A stretch of 47,110 bases of DNA from Vibrio fluminensis (GCF_015278125.1 NZ_JADILO010000033.1:1-47110); one strand, 5' to 3'; shown: positions 1 to 8,528, numbered from the stretch's first letter. The notes: generated by a model not told the origin, from the sequence alone. A program made the numbers and translations.

Positions 1-1
1 C

Positions 2-78
2 GGAGTGGTAGTTCAGTTGGTTAGAATACCGGCCTGTCACGCCGGGGGTCGCGGGTTCGAGTCCCGTCCACTCCGCCA
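2..78 (+). tRNA. tRNA-Asp (anticodon GTC)
   Basis: A 77-base cloverleaf that closely matches the gammaproteobacterial tRNA-Asp. The acceptor arm GGAGTGG pairs with CCACTCC, the anticodon loop CTGTCAC carries GTC, the T-arm contains GGGTTCGAGTCCC, and the 3' CCA is encoded. It begins one base inside the window, so it may be the last member of a larger tRNA or rRNA transcript whose upstream part is not visible. A terminator follows 10 bases downstream. Confidence 0.97.
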
Positions 79-87
79 CTTATTGAG

Positions 88-117
88 AAGCCCTGCTAGA
101 AATAGCAGGGCTTTTTT
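88..117 (+). terminator. Rho-independent terminator after tRNA-Asp
   Basis: The stem AGCCCTGCT / AGCAGGGCT with a short AGAAAT loop is followed directly by a run of six T. It ends the tRNA transcript. Confidence 0.9.
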
Positions 118-139
118 CATTTCCATCAGAAATAAAATT

Positions 140-365
140 GGAACGCTCGATATCGAAGATATCTCGCTTCGGGATGTGAGAACGTTCGGCTAGCGCCTCA
201 CTTACGGATGCGGGAACCGGGAGTGCATGCTCGACTTCGATCATTTAGCGAGTACTTCTCGACTCTCAATTCTACGCTCTTGCTCTTGATCTTCTCCCGC
301 ATCTGTAGCGCAGCGTTCTCCTTTCCCGAGTCCGTATCCTGCATCCGTAGCGAAGCGTTCCATCT
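140..365. repeat. Degenerate intergenic repeat patch
   Basis: Two near-identical 20-base units, GCATCTGTAGCGCAGCGTTC at 299-318 and GCATCCGTAGCGAAGCGTTC at 341-360, lie in direct orientation 42 bases apart. Degraded inverted copies (gaacgctcg, gaacgttcg, cggatgcggga) lie at 140-215. Short reading frames across this stretch have no recognisable family and no good ribosome-binding site, so I treat it as non-coding repeat sequence. It runs up to the stop codon of the following reverse-strand gene. Confidence 0.5.
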
Positions 366-935
366 TTATATCTTCTGCTGCACATACTCTCGAATGTAAG
401 TGACAACTTCCTTTTCAAACCATGGGTTCTTTTTAAGCCATAAAGTATTGCGGGGTGAAGGATGAGGCATAGGAATATAATCCGGTGCCCACTGTTGCCA
501 ATTTTTCACCGTTTCAGTCAATGTTTTAGGCTTATCGTTAAGGTAGTAGTTTTGCGCATACTGACCGATCAAAAGAGTCATTTCGATATTGGGGAGTTGT
601 TCAAGAACAGCTTGGTGCCATCTGGGTGCGCACTCTTTTCTTGGTGGTAAATCACCACTTTGTCCTTTTCCGGGGTAGCATAAGCCCATTGGCATAATTG
701 CGATTTTTTGGGCATTGTAGAAAGCCTCTTTATCCAACCCTAGCCATGTTCTTAGTCTATCTCCACTTGGGTCATCCCACGGTATAGAGCTTTTGTGCAC
801 CCGTGTACCAGGAGCTTGTCCAATGATCAGTATACGCGCATCTTTGTGCGCCTGAATTACCGGGTTTGCACCAAGTGGTAATGCAGATTCACATAAACGA
901 CACTGTCTAATTTCATTCAATAGTTGTTCTAGCAT
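366..935 (-). CDS. Uracil-DNA glycosylase family protein, Fe-S type
   Basis: A 189-aa protein of the uracil-DNA glycosylase superfamily, expected to excise uracil or a related damaged base from DNA. The water-activating motif GQAPG is at residues 39-43 and the DNA-binding motif HPSPRN at 158-163. Four cysteines, C12 and C15 (CxxC) plus C86 and C102 (15 residues apart), have the spacing that ligates a 4Fe-4S cluster in family 4 enzymes. It is translationally coupled to the upstream dehydrogenase, whose TAA overlaps this ATG as TAATG. The exact subfamily and substrate cannot be decided from sequence. Confidence 0.85.
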   Translation of the reverse strand: MLEQLLNEIRQCRLCESALPLGANPVIQAHKDARILIIGQAPGTRVHKSSIPWDDPSGDRLRTWLGLDKEAFYNAQKIAIMPMGLCYPGKGQSGDLPPRKECAPRWHQAVLEQLPNIEMTLLIGQYAQNYYLNDKPKTLTETVKNWQQWAPDYIPMPHPSPRNTLWLKKNPWFEKEVVTYIREYVQQKI

Positions 936-1861
936 TAATAGCCTTTACTAAAATCAATGCTGTTCTGCAGTGTGTAGCCTTGCTCCCAGTCTATATAGTT
1001 ATCAGCAAAGATCTTTGCTACTTGCTCAGGAAAGCTTACTGCCGCGATGTGAGGGGTTATAGTCACATTCGGGTGTGTCCAGTATGGATGTTCGCTCGGT
1101 AATGGCTCTTGCACAAAGACATCAAGGAATGCACGGGCAATATTGCCACTATCGAGAGCTTGAAGTAAGTCTTCTTGTTTCACGCAATTGCCGCGCCCAA
1201 CATTAAAAAAAAGAATTGAATTGGTGCCGGAGAAACACTGGTGATTGAATACATCTTTCGTATATGGTGTGTTCGGTAAGGTACTGACTACAATGTCAGA
1301 TTGGGCCATCGCGCTCGCAAGCTCATCAATGTGATAAATTTGGTCAAATGGTGAGTTAGCTTTTGGTATGCCTCGGGTATTAACGCCGATTGTGCAAATG
1401 CCGAATGCTTTTGCGGTTTGAGCAAGGTAACTGCCAATCTCGCCGGTACCCACAATAACCATCGTTTTGCTACTTAACGTCTGGTAAGAGTGCGGTTGCC
1501 ACTGCTGGCGAAGTTGCTGTTCATGATAGCGATTAAAGTGTCGATAGTGCTCGATACTTAGACCAAGCACATATTCTGCAATTTGTTGTCCAAATACGCC
1601 TTTTACATTTGTCAGCAGATAATCAGTCCTTAAGCTATCTTTGATTAGAGCATCAATACCTGCATAGACTGACTGAACCCATTCTAGTTTAGGGAATTTA
1701 TCTAGACGCTTTGTAAGCAGAGGAGGTGCCGCAAGGACTATTTGAGCTTCTTGTTTGTTGTCAGTTATCTCTAAGTTAGGCAGTTGGTATGACTCCACTA
1801 ATTGTCGATAAGTGTCGTTTTGCTCAGTTAAGATATAGAGTTTTTTCGTAAAAATGTTCAT
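935..1861 (-). CDS. D-2-hydroxyacid dehydrogenase (NAD(P)-dependent)
   Basis: A 308-aa member of the D-isomer 2-hydroxyacid dehydrogenase family (glyoxylate/hydroxypyruvate reductase-like), which interconverts 2-oxoacids and D-2-hydroxyacids. The Rossmann motif GTGEIG is at 138-143. The catalytic triad is visible as R223 (NVGRGN), E252 (QEPLP) and H271 (TPHIAA). Length and motif order match the short GhrA-like group. The physiological substrate is not readable. It is the first gene of a two-gene unit with the uracil-DNA glycosylase, overlapping it by one base. Confidence 0.88.
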   Translation of the reverse strand: MNIFTKKLYILTEQNDTYRQLVESYQLPNLEITDNKQEAQIVLAAPPLLTKRLDKFPKLEWVQSVYAGIDALIKDSLRTDYLLTNVKGVFGQQIAEYVLGLSIEHYRHFNRYHEQQLRQQWQPHSYQTLSSKTMVIVGTGEIGSYLAQTAKAFGICTIGVNTRGIPKANSPFDQIYHIDELASAMAQSDIVVSTLPNTPYTKDVFNHQCFSGTNSILFFNVGRGNCVKQEDLLQALDSGNIARAFLDVFVQEPLPSEHPYWTHPNVTITPHIAAVSFPEQVAKIFADNYIDWEQGYTLQNSIDFSKGY

Positions 1862-1933
1862 AGGCTTTGCTTTTTTCCCTGCTGGTTATCAAGTAAACTG
1901 CCGCTGTATTTTTCTGCAACCAATTGAGCCATT

Positions 1934-2521
1934 ATGCTAAGAAACCCACTTCAGCTTCGTCTTGAGAAGTTAGAACCTTGGAAACAGATAACCTTTATGG
2001 CTTGTCTGTGTGAGCGTATGTACCCAAACTACGCAATGTTTTGTGAAAACACTCAGTTTGCTCCAGCTCGCACCTATCGTGACATTCTAGATAGTATCTG
2101 GGAACAACTGACAGTGAAAACGGCAAAGGTTAACTTTGAGCGTCAACTGGAGAAGTTAGAAGAGATTATTCCAAGCTCAGAAGATTTCGATTTCTACGGT
2201 GTTTACCCTGCTATTGATGCATGTGTCGCTCTTTCTACCATGATCCACGGCCTTTTAGATCGTGATGATCTTTTCGAAAGCATGCAGAAAGTCAGTCAGC
2301 AATCGGTAGTGACTGTAGCGCAATTAGAAGAAGCGCAGACTGGTATTGAGATTACGGATGAAAACCAGAAGGACAACGAAGCTGTTTGTGCTGAGTGGGA
2401 TGTTCAATGGGCTATTTTCCGCCCATTAAAAGACGCAGAAGAGCGCGATATTGATTTAATTAAAGATCTACGCGCTGAGCTTAAAGACGAAGGCGTGAGT
2501 AATATCGGCATTGGTCTTTAA
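1934..2521 (+). CDS. YjaG family protein (DUF416)
   Basis: A 195-aa protein matching the DUF416/YjaG family along its length; no biochemical function is established for the family. It is mostly alpha-helical and soluble, with no signal peptide or membrane segment, and has an acidic C-terminal third. In Escherichia coli yjaG lies next to hupA and near purHD, and the same neighbourhood is partly kept here (yjaG, hupA, the yjaH-like gene, purD, purH). It diverges from the dehydrogenase gene with a 72-base gap. Confidence 0.9.
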   Translation: MLRNPLQLRLEKLEPWKQITFMACLCERMYPNYAMFCENTQFAPARTYRDILDSIWEQLTVKTAKVNFERQLEKLEEIIPSSEDFDFYGVYPAIDACVALSTMIHGLLDRDDLFESMQKVSQQSVVTVAQLEEAQTGIEITDENQKDNEAVCAEWDVQWAIFRPLKDAEERDIDLIKDLRAELKDEGVSNIGIGL

Positions 2522-2532
2522 TAAATACTAAA

Positions 2533-2555
2533 AAGGGAGCATTTGCTCCCTTTGT
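2533..2555 (+). terminator. Terminator after yjaG
   Basis: The stem AAGGGAGC / GCTCCCTT with a 4-base ATTT loop follows the yjaG stop by a few bases. The T-tract is short and interrupted, so efficiency may be modest. It could also serve the convergent CNNM gene. Confidence 0.65.
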
Positions 2556-2575
2556 TATTCTATGTAACTAGCTAG

Positions 2576-3676
2576 TTATTTATCTTTATCTACCGGCTCA
2601 GACTCTTTTTTATCTTCGTCTTCGTCGTCATCACGGCTTTCAATTACACCGTGTTGTTTTTTCCATTTTTCCCAACGTTCAAAAGCAAGCTCTTGCATGT
2701 CAGTTGCATTATCGGCTTCGTCGACAATTTCTTCACCCACGAGATGCTCAAAAATGTCTTCTAGAGTTAGTAGACCTTGTACAGTGCCGTATTCATCTAC
2801 CACTAGCGCAAGCTGAAGGCGCTTAGACAGCATTTGGTCAAACGCCTTAGGCAAAGGCATGTTATTTAGCAAAACGTGCACAGGGCGCATTACAGAGCCA
2901 AGCTGCTTATCACCGCTGCCCGACTGTTTTAGTTTGAATAGCTCTAGGCGATGAACAAAGCCAACAATATTGTCATTGGTTTGGCTATAAACCAGCGGGC
3001 GTGAGAATGGCGTATCACGATGTTCGGTTAGGAACTCTTTGATGGTCATTTCAGCGTCGACACGGAATACGACTGGGCGCGGTGTCATTACCTGTGTTAC
3101 TGGTACATCTTGAATGCCTAGCAAGTTGCTTAGGATTTTCGACTCACCTTCTGCAAACTCACCACTTTCTTTTGCTAGTAGTGCCATTGCTGACAATTCA
3201 TCACGCATTTTTGGCGCTTCATGGCCACGCGCAAGGCGTTTGGTAATTTGTTCTGAGAACCAAACAAATGGAGTCAGTAACCATACCATCCAGCGTAAAG
3301 TTGTTGCAGCAAATGGCGCTAGTTGACGCCAGTATGTCGCACCAATCGTTTTTGGTACGATTTCAGATAGCACTAGAATTGCTAGTGTTAGCACGCCTGA
3401 GAATACGCCTAACCACTCACTACCGAATACCACAGCAGCTTGTGCACCTGCGGTTGCCGCACCAATGGTGTGAGCAATGGTGTTTAGTGTCAGGATTGAT
3501 GCCAGTGGACGGTCAATATCCTGTTTCAGAGCAGTCAGTCTATCGGCTGCAGGGTGTCCTTGTTGACGCATTTGAGCAATAAAGCTCGGAGTAATACTTA
3601 GTAAGACCGCTTCGAGAACTGAACAGATAAAAGATACGCCAATCGCGACAGTGACGTATATAGTTAGCAGCAACAT
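2576..3676 (-). CDS. CNNM/CBS-domain membrane protein (DUF21, hemolysin-like family)
   Basis: A 366-aa inner-membrane protein. The N-terminal half is a CNNM (DUF21) transmembrane domain, with hydrophobic segments at about 1-25, 60-85 and 90-150. A CBS-domain pair follows at about 190-320 (VTQVMTPRP; VVDEYGTVQGLLTLEDI). Relatives are linked to magnesium or other divalent-cation export and resistance; the substrate here is not shown. Instead of the CorC_HlyC C-terminal domain of many homologues it ends in a strongly acidic and basic low-complexity tail (DDDEDEDKKE). Old 'hemolysin' labels for this family are misleading. Confidence 0.85.
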   Translation of the reverse strand: MLLLTIYVTVAIGVSFICSVLEAVLLSITPSFIAQMRQQGHPAADRLTALKQDIDRPLASILTLNTIAHTIGAATAGAQAAVVFGSEWLGVFSGVLTLAILVLSEIVPKTIGATYWRQLAPFAATTLRWMVWLLTPFVWFSEQITKRLARGHEAPKMRDELSAMALLAKESGEFAEGESKILSNLLGIQDVPVTQVMTPRPVVFRVDAEMTIKEFLTEHRDTPFSRPLVYSQTNDNIVGFVHRLELFKLKQSGSGDKQLGSVMRPVHVLLNNMPLPKAFDQMLSKRLQLALVVDEYGTVQGLLTLEDIFEHLVGEEIVDEADNATDMQELAFERWEKWKKQHGVIESRDDDEDEDKKESEPVDKDK

Positions 3677-4027
3677 ATTGTTCCTATAAAAGTTATTACC
3701 ACGACCTAATTTTGCTGCGAAATGCTATCACTGTTCTCAATGAGTGCACGTTCGGTATACCTGGGCATTATTGGTGTGTGTATTTTGTCATCGCTCAAGC
3801 CCCGTAATATCAGGCTTCACATGACTTGAGCGGTTTATAAATAAGGTTAAATTGGTTGAAAAACAAGTATTGATTATGACTCAACCAGTAACAATTTGTG
3901 AGTTAATACTCATATTATGGTTAAAAGTCACGCATTAAAGCGAAAGAATGCTTACAAACCTTTGCCAGATGGGGCATTTATGTTTTAGAGTGAGTTGAAT
4001 TCGATAACATATGAGAAGGGAAACCTA
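3677..4027. other. Divergent intergenic region between the CNNM gene and hupA
   Basis: 351 bases of AT-rich sequence that must hold both promoters. The only structure I can support is an 8-bp perfect inverted repeat, CGCTCAAG at 3792-3799 with CTTGAGCG at 3825-3832, enclosing a smaller AAGCC/GGCTT pair. There is no T-run after it, so it is not a typical terminator. No convincing sigma-70 hexamer pair could be fixed by eye. Confidence 0.4.
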
Positions 4028-4300
4028 ATGAACAAGACCCAATTAATCGACTTTATCGCTGAGAAAGCAGACCTATCAAAAGCACAAGCTAAAGCTGCTC
4101 TTGAAGCTACTCTTGAGGGCGTATCAGGCGCACTTAAAGAGGGTGACCAAGTTCAACTAATTGGTTTTGGTACATTCAAAGTAAACCACCGCGCAGCACG
4201 TACTGGTCGTAACCCTAAGACTGGTGCTGAGATTCAAATCGCAGCTGCAAATGTTCCTGCTTTCGTTGCTGGTAAAGCACTTAAAGACGCAGTGAAATAA
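4028..4300 (+). CDS. hupA: HU-alpha nucleoid protein
   Basis: A 90-aa DNA-binding protein HU, alpha subunit, which bends and compacts DNA as a homodimer or HU-alpha/beta heterodimer. The family signature GFGTFKVNHRAARTGRNPKT, including the flexible arm that enters the minor groove, is intact. I start at the ATG of MNKTQLIDFI, the standard HU N-terminus, which has GAGAAGGG upstream; an in-frame TTG at 3995 is rejected. Codon usage is strongly biased, as expected for an abundant protein. It has its own terminator. Confidence 0.97.
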   Translation: MNKTQLIDFIAEKADLSKAQAKAALEATLEGVSGALKEGDQVQLIGFGTFKVNHRAARTGRNPKTGAEIQIAAANVPAFVAGKALKDAVK

Positions 4301-4307
4301 TTAAATT

Positions 4308-4339
4308 AACGCCAAGATCGTAGTGGTCTTGGCGTTTGC
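4308..4339 (+). terminator. hupA terminator
   Basis: The 10-bp perfect stem AACGCCAAGA / TCTTGGCGTT is separated by a 9-base loop. It ends 11 bases before the next ATG. The T-run is short, so some read-through into the DUF1481 gene is possible. Confidence 0.75.
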
Positions 4340-4347
4340 AAAATCCT

Positions 4348-5043
4348 ATGAAAAAACTTCTTTTATCTTCACTAATCACTTCTTTTCTTCTTGGCTGCTC
4401 AGCTGATATTTCAAATACCACTCTTGAAACCACATTGAACAGTTCTGGTGGTCAAAGTATGGGTGACGCTGCAAGCCTCTATTGGTTTACCGATAGGCTC
4501 TCCATCCCATTGAGTGCGGCAGACTATGTCGTTGCCGGCGACTATGGCTGGTATCAGAGTCAATATCGCTGGGAAGAGGGGACCGTAAGAGAGTTGATTC
4601 GTGAAGGTGAACAGCTGAAAGGCAACCAAGGACTCGTTCCTTATAAATTGCATGTGCGCTTCAATCAACAAGGTGAAGCGGTTTATCAGCAATACCGTCT
4701 AGATGGCAAAGTGCTACCGATGAAAAACGCAATGCTCTCTCAGTTGCTGGGTGAAGCGAACAACGTTGCGACAAAAACCAAGAAACAGCATAAAGATGGT
4801 CTTGAGTTAATCCAAGGCTATTGGGATGGCAGTGAGTTTGAGACTTGCTCGGGAGAGGAATATCACAAACTCGCATTTAATCAGAGTTTACCTAGTTTTG
4901 TTGTAGAGCGCTTAGCGGGCATAGACAGCTTTGTTGCATTTGTTGGTAGTAAAGAAGGCGACAAGCTGGTGATCGAAGATCTTTTGATGCTCAAAGACGA
5001 TAATCAATCTTGTATTGAGCGACCGAAGCTCCTCGAAGAATAG
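4348..5043 (+). CDS. DUF1481 lipoprotein (YjaH-like)
   Basis: A 231-aa predicted lipoprotein. The N-terminus MKKLLLSSLITSFLLGCSAD gives a signal peptide with lipobox LLGC, lipidated at the cysteine. The rest resembles the DUF1481 (YjaH) family of unknown function. I chose the ATG just before the signal peptide; an upstream in-frame TTG at 4336 lies inside the hupA terminator. The position directly after hupA matches the yjaH position in E. coli. Two cysteines in the second half could form a disulfide in the periplasm. Confidence 0.88.
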   Translation: MKKLLLSSLITSFLLGCSADISNTTLETTLNSSGGQSMGDAASLYWFTDRLSIPLSAADYVVAGDYGWYQSQYRWEEGTVRELIREGEQLKGNQGLVPYKLHVRFNQQGEAVYQQYRLDGKVLPMKNAMLSQLLGEANNVATKTKKQHKDGLELIQGYWDGSEFETCSGEEYHKLAFNQSLPSFVVERLAGIDSFVAFVGSKEGDKLVIEDLLMLKDDNQSCIERPKLLEE

Positions 5044-5047
5044 ATGT

Positions 5048-5074
5048 AAAAAGGCGCTCAATGAGCGCCTTTTT
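5048..5074 (+). terminator. Bidirectional terminator between the DUF1481 gene and purD
   Basis: The stem AAAGGCGCTC / GAGCGCCTTT is flanked by A-rich and T-rich tracts on both sides, so it can stop transcription of both convergent genes. Confidence 0.88.
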
Positions 5075-5102
5075 ATTACCGGAATAGCTATTAGAGTTGT
5101 GA

Positions 5103-6392
5103 TTATGCGTTATTTTCGCGCTCAATCGCTCTATAACCAATGTCATTGCGGTGGAACATACCTTTCCAACTAATTTGCTGAGTAAGCTCGTAGGCGCGTT
5201 TCTGGGCTTCAGAAACCGTATTACCCAAAGCTGTTGCACACAGGACGCGACCACCGTTGGTGACGATATCGCCGGCGTTGTTATCGGTACCGGCGTGAAA
5301 AACCTTCTCACCCTCAATTTCTACTTGCGGTAGACCGGAAATAACATCACCTTTGTTGTAAGCGGCTGGGTAACCACCCGCAGCGAGCACAATGCCAATC
5401 GATGCTCGTGGATCCCACTTCGATTCAACTTGGTCAAGTCTCTTGTCTAGCGCCGCAAGACAAAGTTCAACCATATCTGACTGCATACGCATCATGATTG
5501 GTTGAGTTTCAGGGTCACCAAAACGGCAGTTGTACTCAATGACTTTTGGTGTGCCATCTTTATCGATCATTAGACCCGCATACAGAAAACCTGTGTATGG
5601 GTTGCCTTCGGCAGCCATGCCGCGAACCGTTGGGTAAATCACTTCGTCCATAATGCGGTTGTGGATCTCAGTCGTCACCACTGGTGCTGGCGAGTATGCG
5701 CCCATGCCACCAGTATTTGGCCCAGTATCTTTATCGCCAACACGTTTGTGATCTTGGCTGGTGGCCATTGGAAGAACGTTCTCACCATCAACCATCACGA
5801 TAAAGCTCGCTTCTTCACCGTCAAGGAACTCCTCGATTACCACACGGCTACCGGCATCGCCAAATGCATTACCAGCCAGCATATCTTGAATCGCATCTTC
5901 AGCTTCTTGTAGCGTCATTGCGACAATCACGCCTTTACCTGCCGCGAGACCATCTGCTTTCACCACGATAGGCGCACCTTGTTCACGAACGTAGGCCAGT
6001 GCTGGCTCGATTTCAGTGAAGTTAGCGTAAGCGGCAGTAGGGATTTGGTGACGAGCTAAGAAATCTTTAGTGAAGGCTTTAGAACCTTCCAGTTGCGCAG
6101 CGCCTTGAGTTGGACCAAAGATCGCAAGACCTTCCGCTTGGAATGCATCAACCACCCCAATCACTAATGGTGCTTCAGGGCCAACGATGGTTAGCTCAAT
6201 TGAATTTTCTTTGGCGAAACTAACTAAGGCGTCAATGTCTTCTACACCGATGTTGACGTTTTCAAGCTTAGGTTCAAGAGCGGTGCCTGCGTTACCAGGG
6301 GCAATAAAGATGGTTTCTACGTTAGGGTTTTGTGCAACCTTCCAACCCAGTGCATGTTCACGACCGCCGGCACCAATAATCAATACATTCAT
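5103..6392 (-). CDS. purD: Phosphoribosylamine-glycine ligase
   Basis: A 429-aa GAR synthetase, which joins glycine to phosphoribosylamine using ATP in step two of purine synthesis. It shows the N-terminal GGREHALGWK motif, the ATP-grasp core (VVKADGLAAGKGV) and the family signature RFGDPETQP. Length is standard. It follows purH on the same strand but is separated from it by a 282-base gap containing an ERIC-like palindrome, which is unusually wide for a purHD operon. Confidence 0.97.
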   Translation of the reverse strand: MNVLIIGAGGREHALGWKVAQNPNVETIFIAPGNAGTALEPKLENVNIGVEDIDALVSFAKENSIELTIVGPEAPLVIGVVDAFQAEGLAIFGPTQGAAQLEGSKAFTKDFLARHQIPTAAYANFTEIEPALAYVREQGAPIVVKADGLAAGKGVIVAMTLQEAEDAIQDMLAGNAFGDAGSRVVIEEFLDGEEASFIVMVDGENVLPMATSQDHKRVGDKDTGPNTGGMGAYSPAPVVTTEIHNRIMDEVIYPTVRGMAAEGNPYTGFLYAGLMIDKDGTPKVIEYNCRFGDPETQPIMMRMQSDMVELCLAALDKRLDQVESKWDPRASIGIVLAAGGYPAAYNKGDVISGLPQVEIEGEKVFHAGTDNNAGDIVTNGGRVLCATALGNTVSEAQKRAYELTQQISWKGMFHRNDIGYRAIERENNA

Positions 6393-6557
6393 GTTTTAAA
6401 ATCCTTATAGCTGCTTCAGAGCCTTTATTGCTATGTCAAACATGCTCACTTATGGTTATAAGCTCCGCGTGTTTTCCTTGAACTAAAGTCACTGACTTGC
6501 TCTACGTATTTCAAATATCGGAATATTTAAAAAACAAAATTATAAGTCTTGCTCAAA

Positions 6558-6664
6558 GTAATTGGTGATGTGGCTAGGCAGCAATTGAGCCCATCTCCGG
6601 GAGCATAGCCCGCTATGTGACCGGGGTGGGCGAAAGCCGTTAACAACGCCACTGTGCCAATTAC
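6558..6664. repeat. ERIC-like palindromic element in the purH-purD gap
   Basis: A 107-bp imperfect palindrome. The outer arms are GTAATTGGTGATGTGGC and, on the other strand, GTAATTGGCACAGTGGC. The inner arms around TCCGGGAGCATAG and CTATGTGACCGGGGTGGG also pair. The core GTGACCGGGGTGGGCGAAAG resembles the ERIC core known from enterobacteria and Vibrio. It ends 10 bases after the purH stop, so it is probably co-transcribed and would fold into a long hairpin in the purHD mRNA. Confidence 0.75.
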
Positions 6665-6674
6665 GAAGAGGAAA

Positions 6675-8267
6675 TTAGTGGCGGAAGTGACGCATGCCAG
6701 TAAAGATCATCGCCATACCATGTTCATCTGCTGCTGCGATAACTTCGTCATCACGCATTGAACCACCAGGTTGAATCACACATTTGATGCCCGCTTCCGC
6801 TGCCGCATCAATGCCATCACGGAATGGGAAGAAAGCATCTGATGCCATGACGCTGCCTGCTACTTCTAGGCCTTCATCTGCCGCTTTAATACCCGCTATT
6901 TTTGCTGAGTAGACACGGCTCATTTGACCTGCGCCGACACCAATCGTCATATCGCCTTTGGCGTAAACAATTGCGTTTGATTTAACGTATTTTGCTACTT
7001 TCCAGCAGAACAATGCGTCTTTTAGTTCTTCGTCTGTCGGTTGGCGTTTTGAGACAACTTTTAGGTCGCCTATGCTTACCATGCCTTGGTCTCGGTCTTG
7101 AACTAACAAGCCACCGTTAACACGTTTAACATCAAAGCCGGTTGTTTGAGTTGACCATTGACCGCACTCGAGTAGGCGAACGTTTTTCTTCGCTGCAACT
7201 ACTTCGATTGCTTCAGCGGATACTGACGGAGCGATGATCACTTCAACGAACTGGCGCTCGACGATTGCCGTAGCGGTTTCGGCATCAAGCTCTTGGTTGA
7301 ACGCAATAATGCCACCAAATGCAGAGGTTGGATCTGTTTGGTAAGCGCGGTTGTAGGCTTCTAAAATATCTTTACCCAGCGCGACACCACAAGGGTTGGC
7401 GTGTTTTACGATCACACATGCAGGCTCACTGAATTCTTTGACGCATTCTAATGCGGCATCAGTGTCGGCGATGTTGTTGTAAGAAAGCGCTTTACCTTGG
7501 ATTTGATGAGCGGTCGAAACAGAGGCTTCTTGTGGATGTTCTTCAACATAGAATGCGGCATCTTGGTGACTATTTTCACCGTAACGCATGTCTTGCTTCT
7601 TAATGAATTGCTGGTTGAACGTACGAGGGAATTTGCTTTCTGCGTCGCCTTCCTTGTTCTCTCCATAGGAAGGAACCATAGTGCCGAAGTAGTTAGCAAT
7701 CATGCCGTCATACGCAGCAGTGTGCTCGAAAGCTGCAATTGCGAGATCAAAACGAGTCTCTAGTGTTAGTGACGACTCATTGGCGTCCATCTCAGTGATA
7801 ACGCGATGGTAGTCGTTGGCGTTAACCACAATCGTCACATCTTTGTGGTTTTTAGCGGCAGAGCGAACCATCGTTGGGCCGCCGATATCGATGTTCTCAA
7901 CTGCATCAGCAAGTGTGCAGCCTTCTTTCGCGACAGTCTCAGCAAATGGGTATAGGTTAACGACAACCATATCAATTGGATTGATGCCGTGCTTTTCCAT
8001 TACGTCATCGTCTTGACCGCGACGACCTAAGACGCCACCGTGAACTTTTGGATGTAAGGTCTTAACGCGACCGTCCATCATCTCTGGGAAACCAGTGTAA
8101 TCAGATACCTCTGTTACTGAGATACCTTTTTCAGCCAATAGGCGAGCGGTACCACCAGTTGACAGAATGTCGACACCACGCTCAGCTAGAGCTTGAGCAA
8201 ACTCAACAATACCTGTTTTGTCTGATACGCTGATAAGCGCGCGGCGAATAGGACGAGCGTTATTCAT
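6675..8267 (-). CDS. purH: Bifunctional AICAR formyltransferase / IMP cyclohydrolase
   Basis: A 530-aa enzyme for the last two steps of IMP synthesis. The N-terminal MGS-like cyclohydrolase domain (about 1-150) has KTLHPKVHGGVLGRR. The C-terminal formyltransferase domain has the catalytic KHANPCGVA motif and ends GMRHFRH, as in the family. It is the first gene of purHD and is divergent from zntR; a PurR-like site lies upstream. Confidence 0.97.
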   Translation of the reverse strand: MNNARPIRRALISVSDKTGIVEFAQALAERGVDILSTGGTARLLAEKGISVTEVSDYTGFPEMMDGRVKTLHPKVHGGVLGRRGQDDDVMEKHGINPIDMVVVNLYPFAETVAKEGCTLADAVENIDIGGPTMVRSAAKNHKDVTIVVNANDYHRVITEMDANESSLTLETRFDLAIAAFEHTAAYDGMIANYFGTMVPSYGENKEGDAESKFPRTFNQQFIKKQDMRYGENSHQDAAFYVEEHPQEASVSTAHQIQGKALSYNNIADTDAALECVKEFSEPACVIVKHANPCGVALGKDILEAYNRAYQTDPTSAFGGIIAFNQELDAETATAIVERQFVEVIIAPSVSAEAIEVVAAKKNVRLLECGQWSTQTTGFDVKRVNGGLLVQDRDQGMVSIGDLKVVSKRQPTDEELKDALFCWKVAKYVKSNAIVYAKGDMTIGVGAGQMSRVYSAKIAGIKAADEGLEVAGSVMASDAFFPFRDGIDAAAEAGIKCVIQPGGSMRDDEVIAAADEHGMAMIFTGMRHFRH

Positions 8268-8414
8268 GCTTCCATTTTCCTCAAATTCACGAATTAAAAG
8301 ATGCTTGCCAAAAATGAACTTGTTTCTAACTACAGTTAGAATATTGGCCAGTTTTGGTAAAGACCTTTTGCCATTTCAAAGAGCATTTGCGATGCTCTGA
8401 ATTTGATGGCGCAC

Positions 8415-8459
8415 ATTCTAACTAATTTATTACAAAAAAGCTCGCGCAATCGTTTGGCA
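8415..8459 (-). promoter_or_regulatory. Candidate PurR operator and -10 box for purH
   Basis: GCGCAATCGTTTGGCA at 8444-8459 matches the core of the PurR operator consensus ACGCAAACGTTTNCNT (CGCAA then CGTTT, 10 of 14 informative bases). On the reverse strand a TAGAAT -10-like hexamer lies at 8415-8420. PurR repression of purHD is established in E. coli. The site also sits about 70 bases upstream of zntR, so which gene it serves is an inference. Confidence 0.45.
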
Positions 8460-8528
8460 TCGCAAAAATAATTGTAATTTCCGCCATCTTTAGCGTGATA
8501 AGTAACGAAACAGTTAATAGGAAAAGTT

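Noticed and set aside
208..399. Short forward open frame across the repeat patch.
   Set aside because: It overlaps the 3' end of the uracil-DNA glycosylase gene, consists mostly of repeats and matches no family.
3792..3832. Inverted repeat ahead of hupA considered as a terminator.
   Set aside because: No T-run on either side and it lies between divergent genes; kept only as a note on the region.
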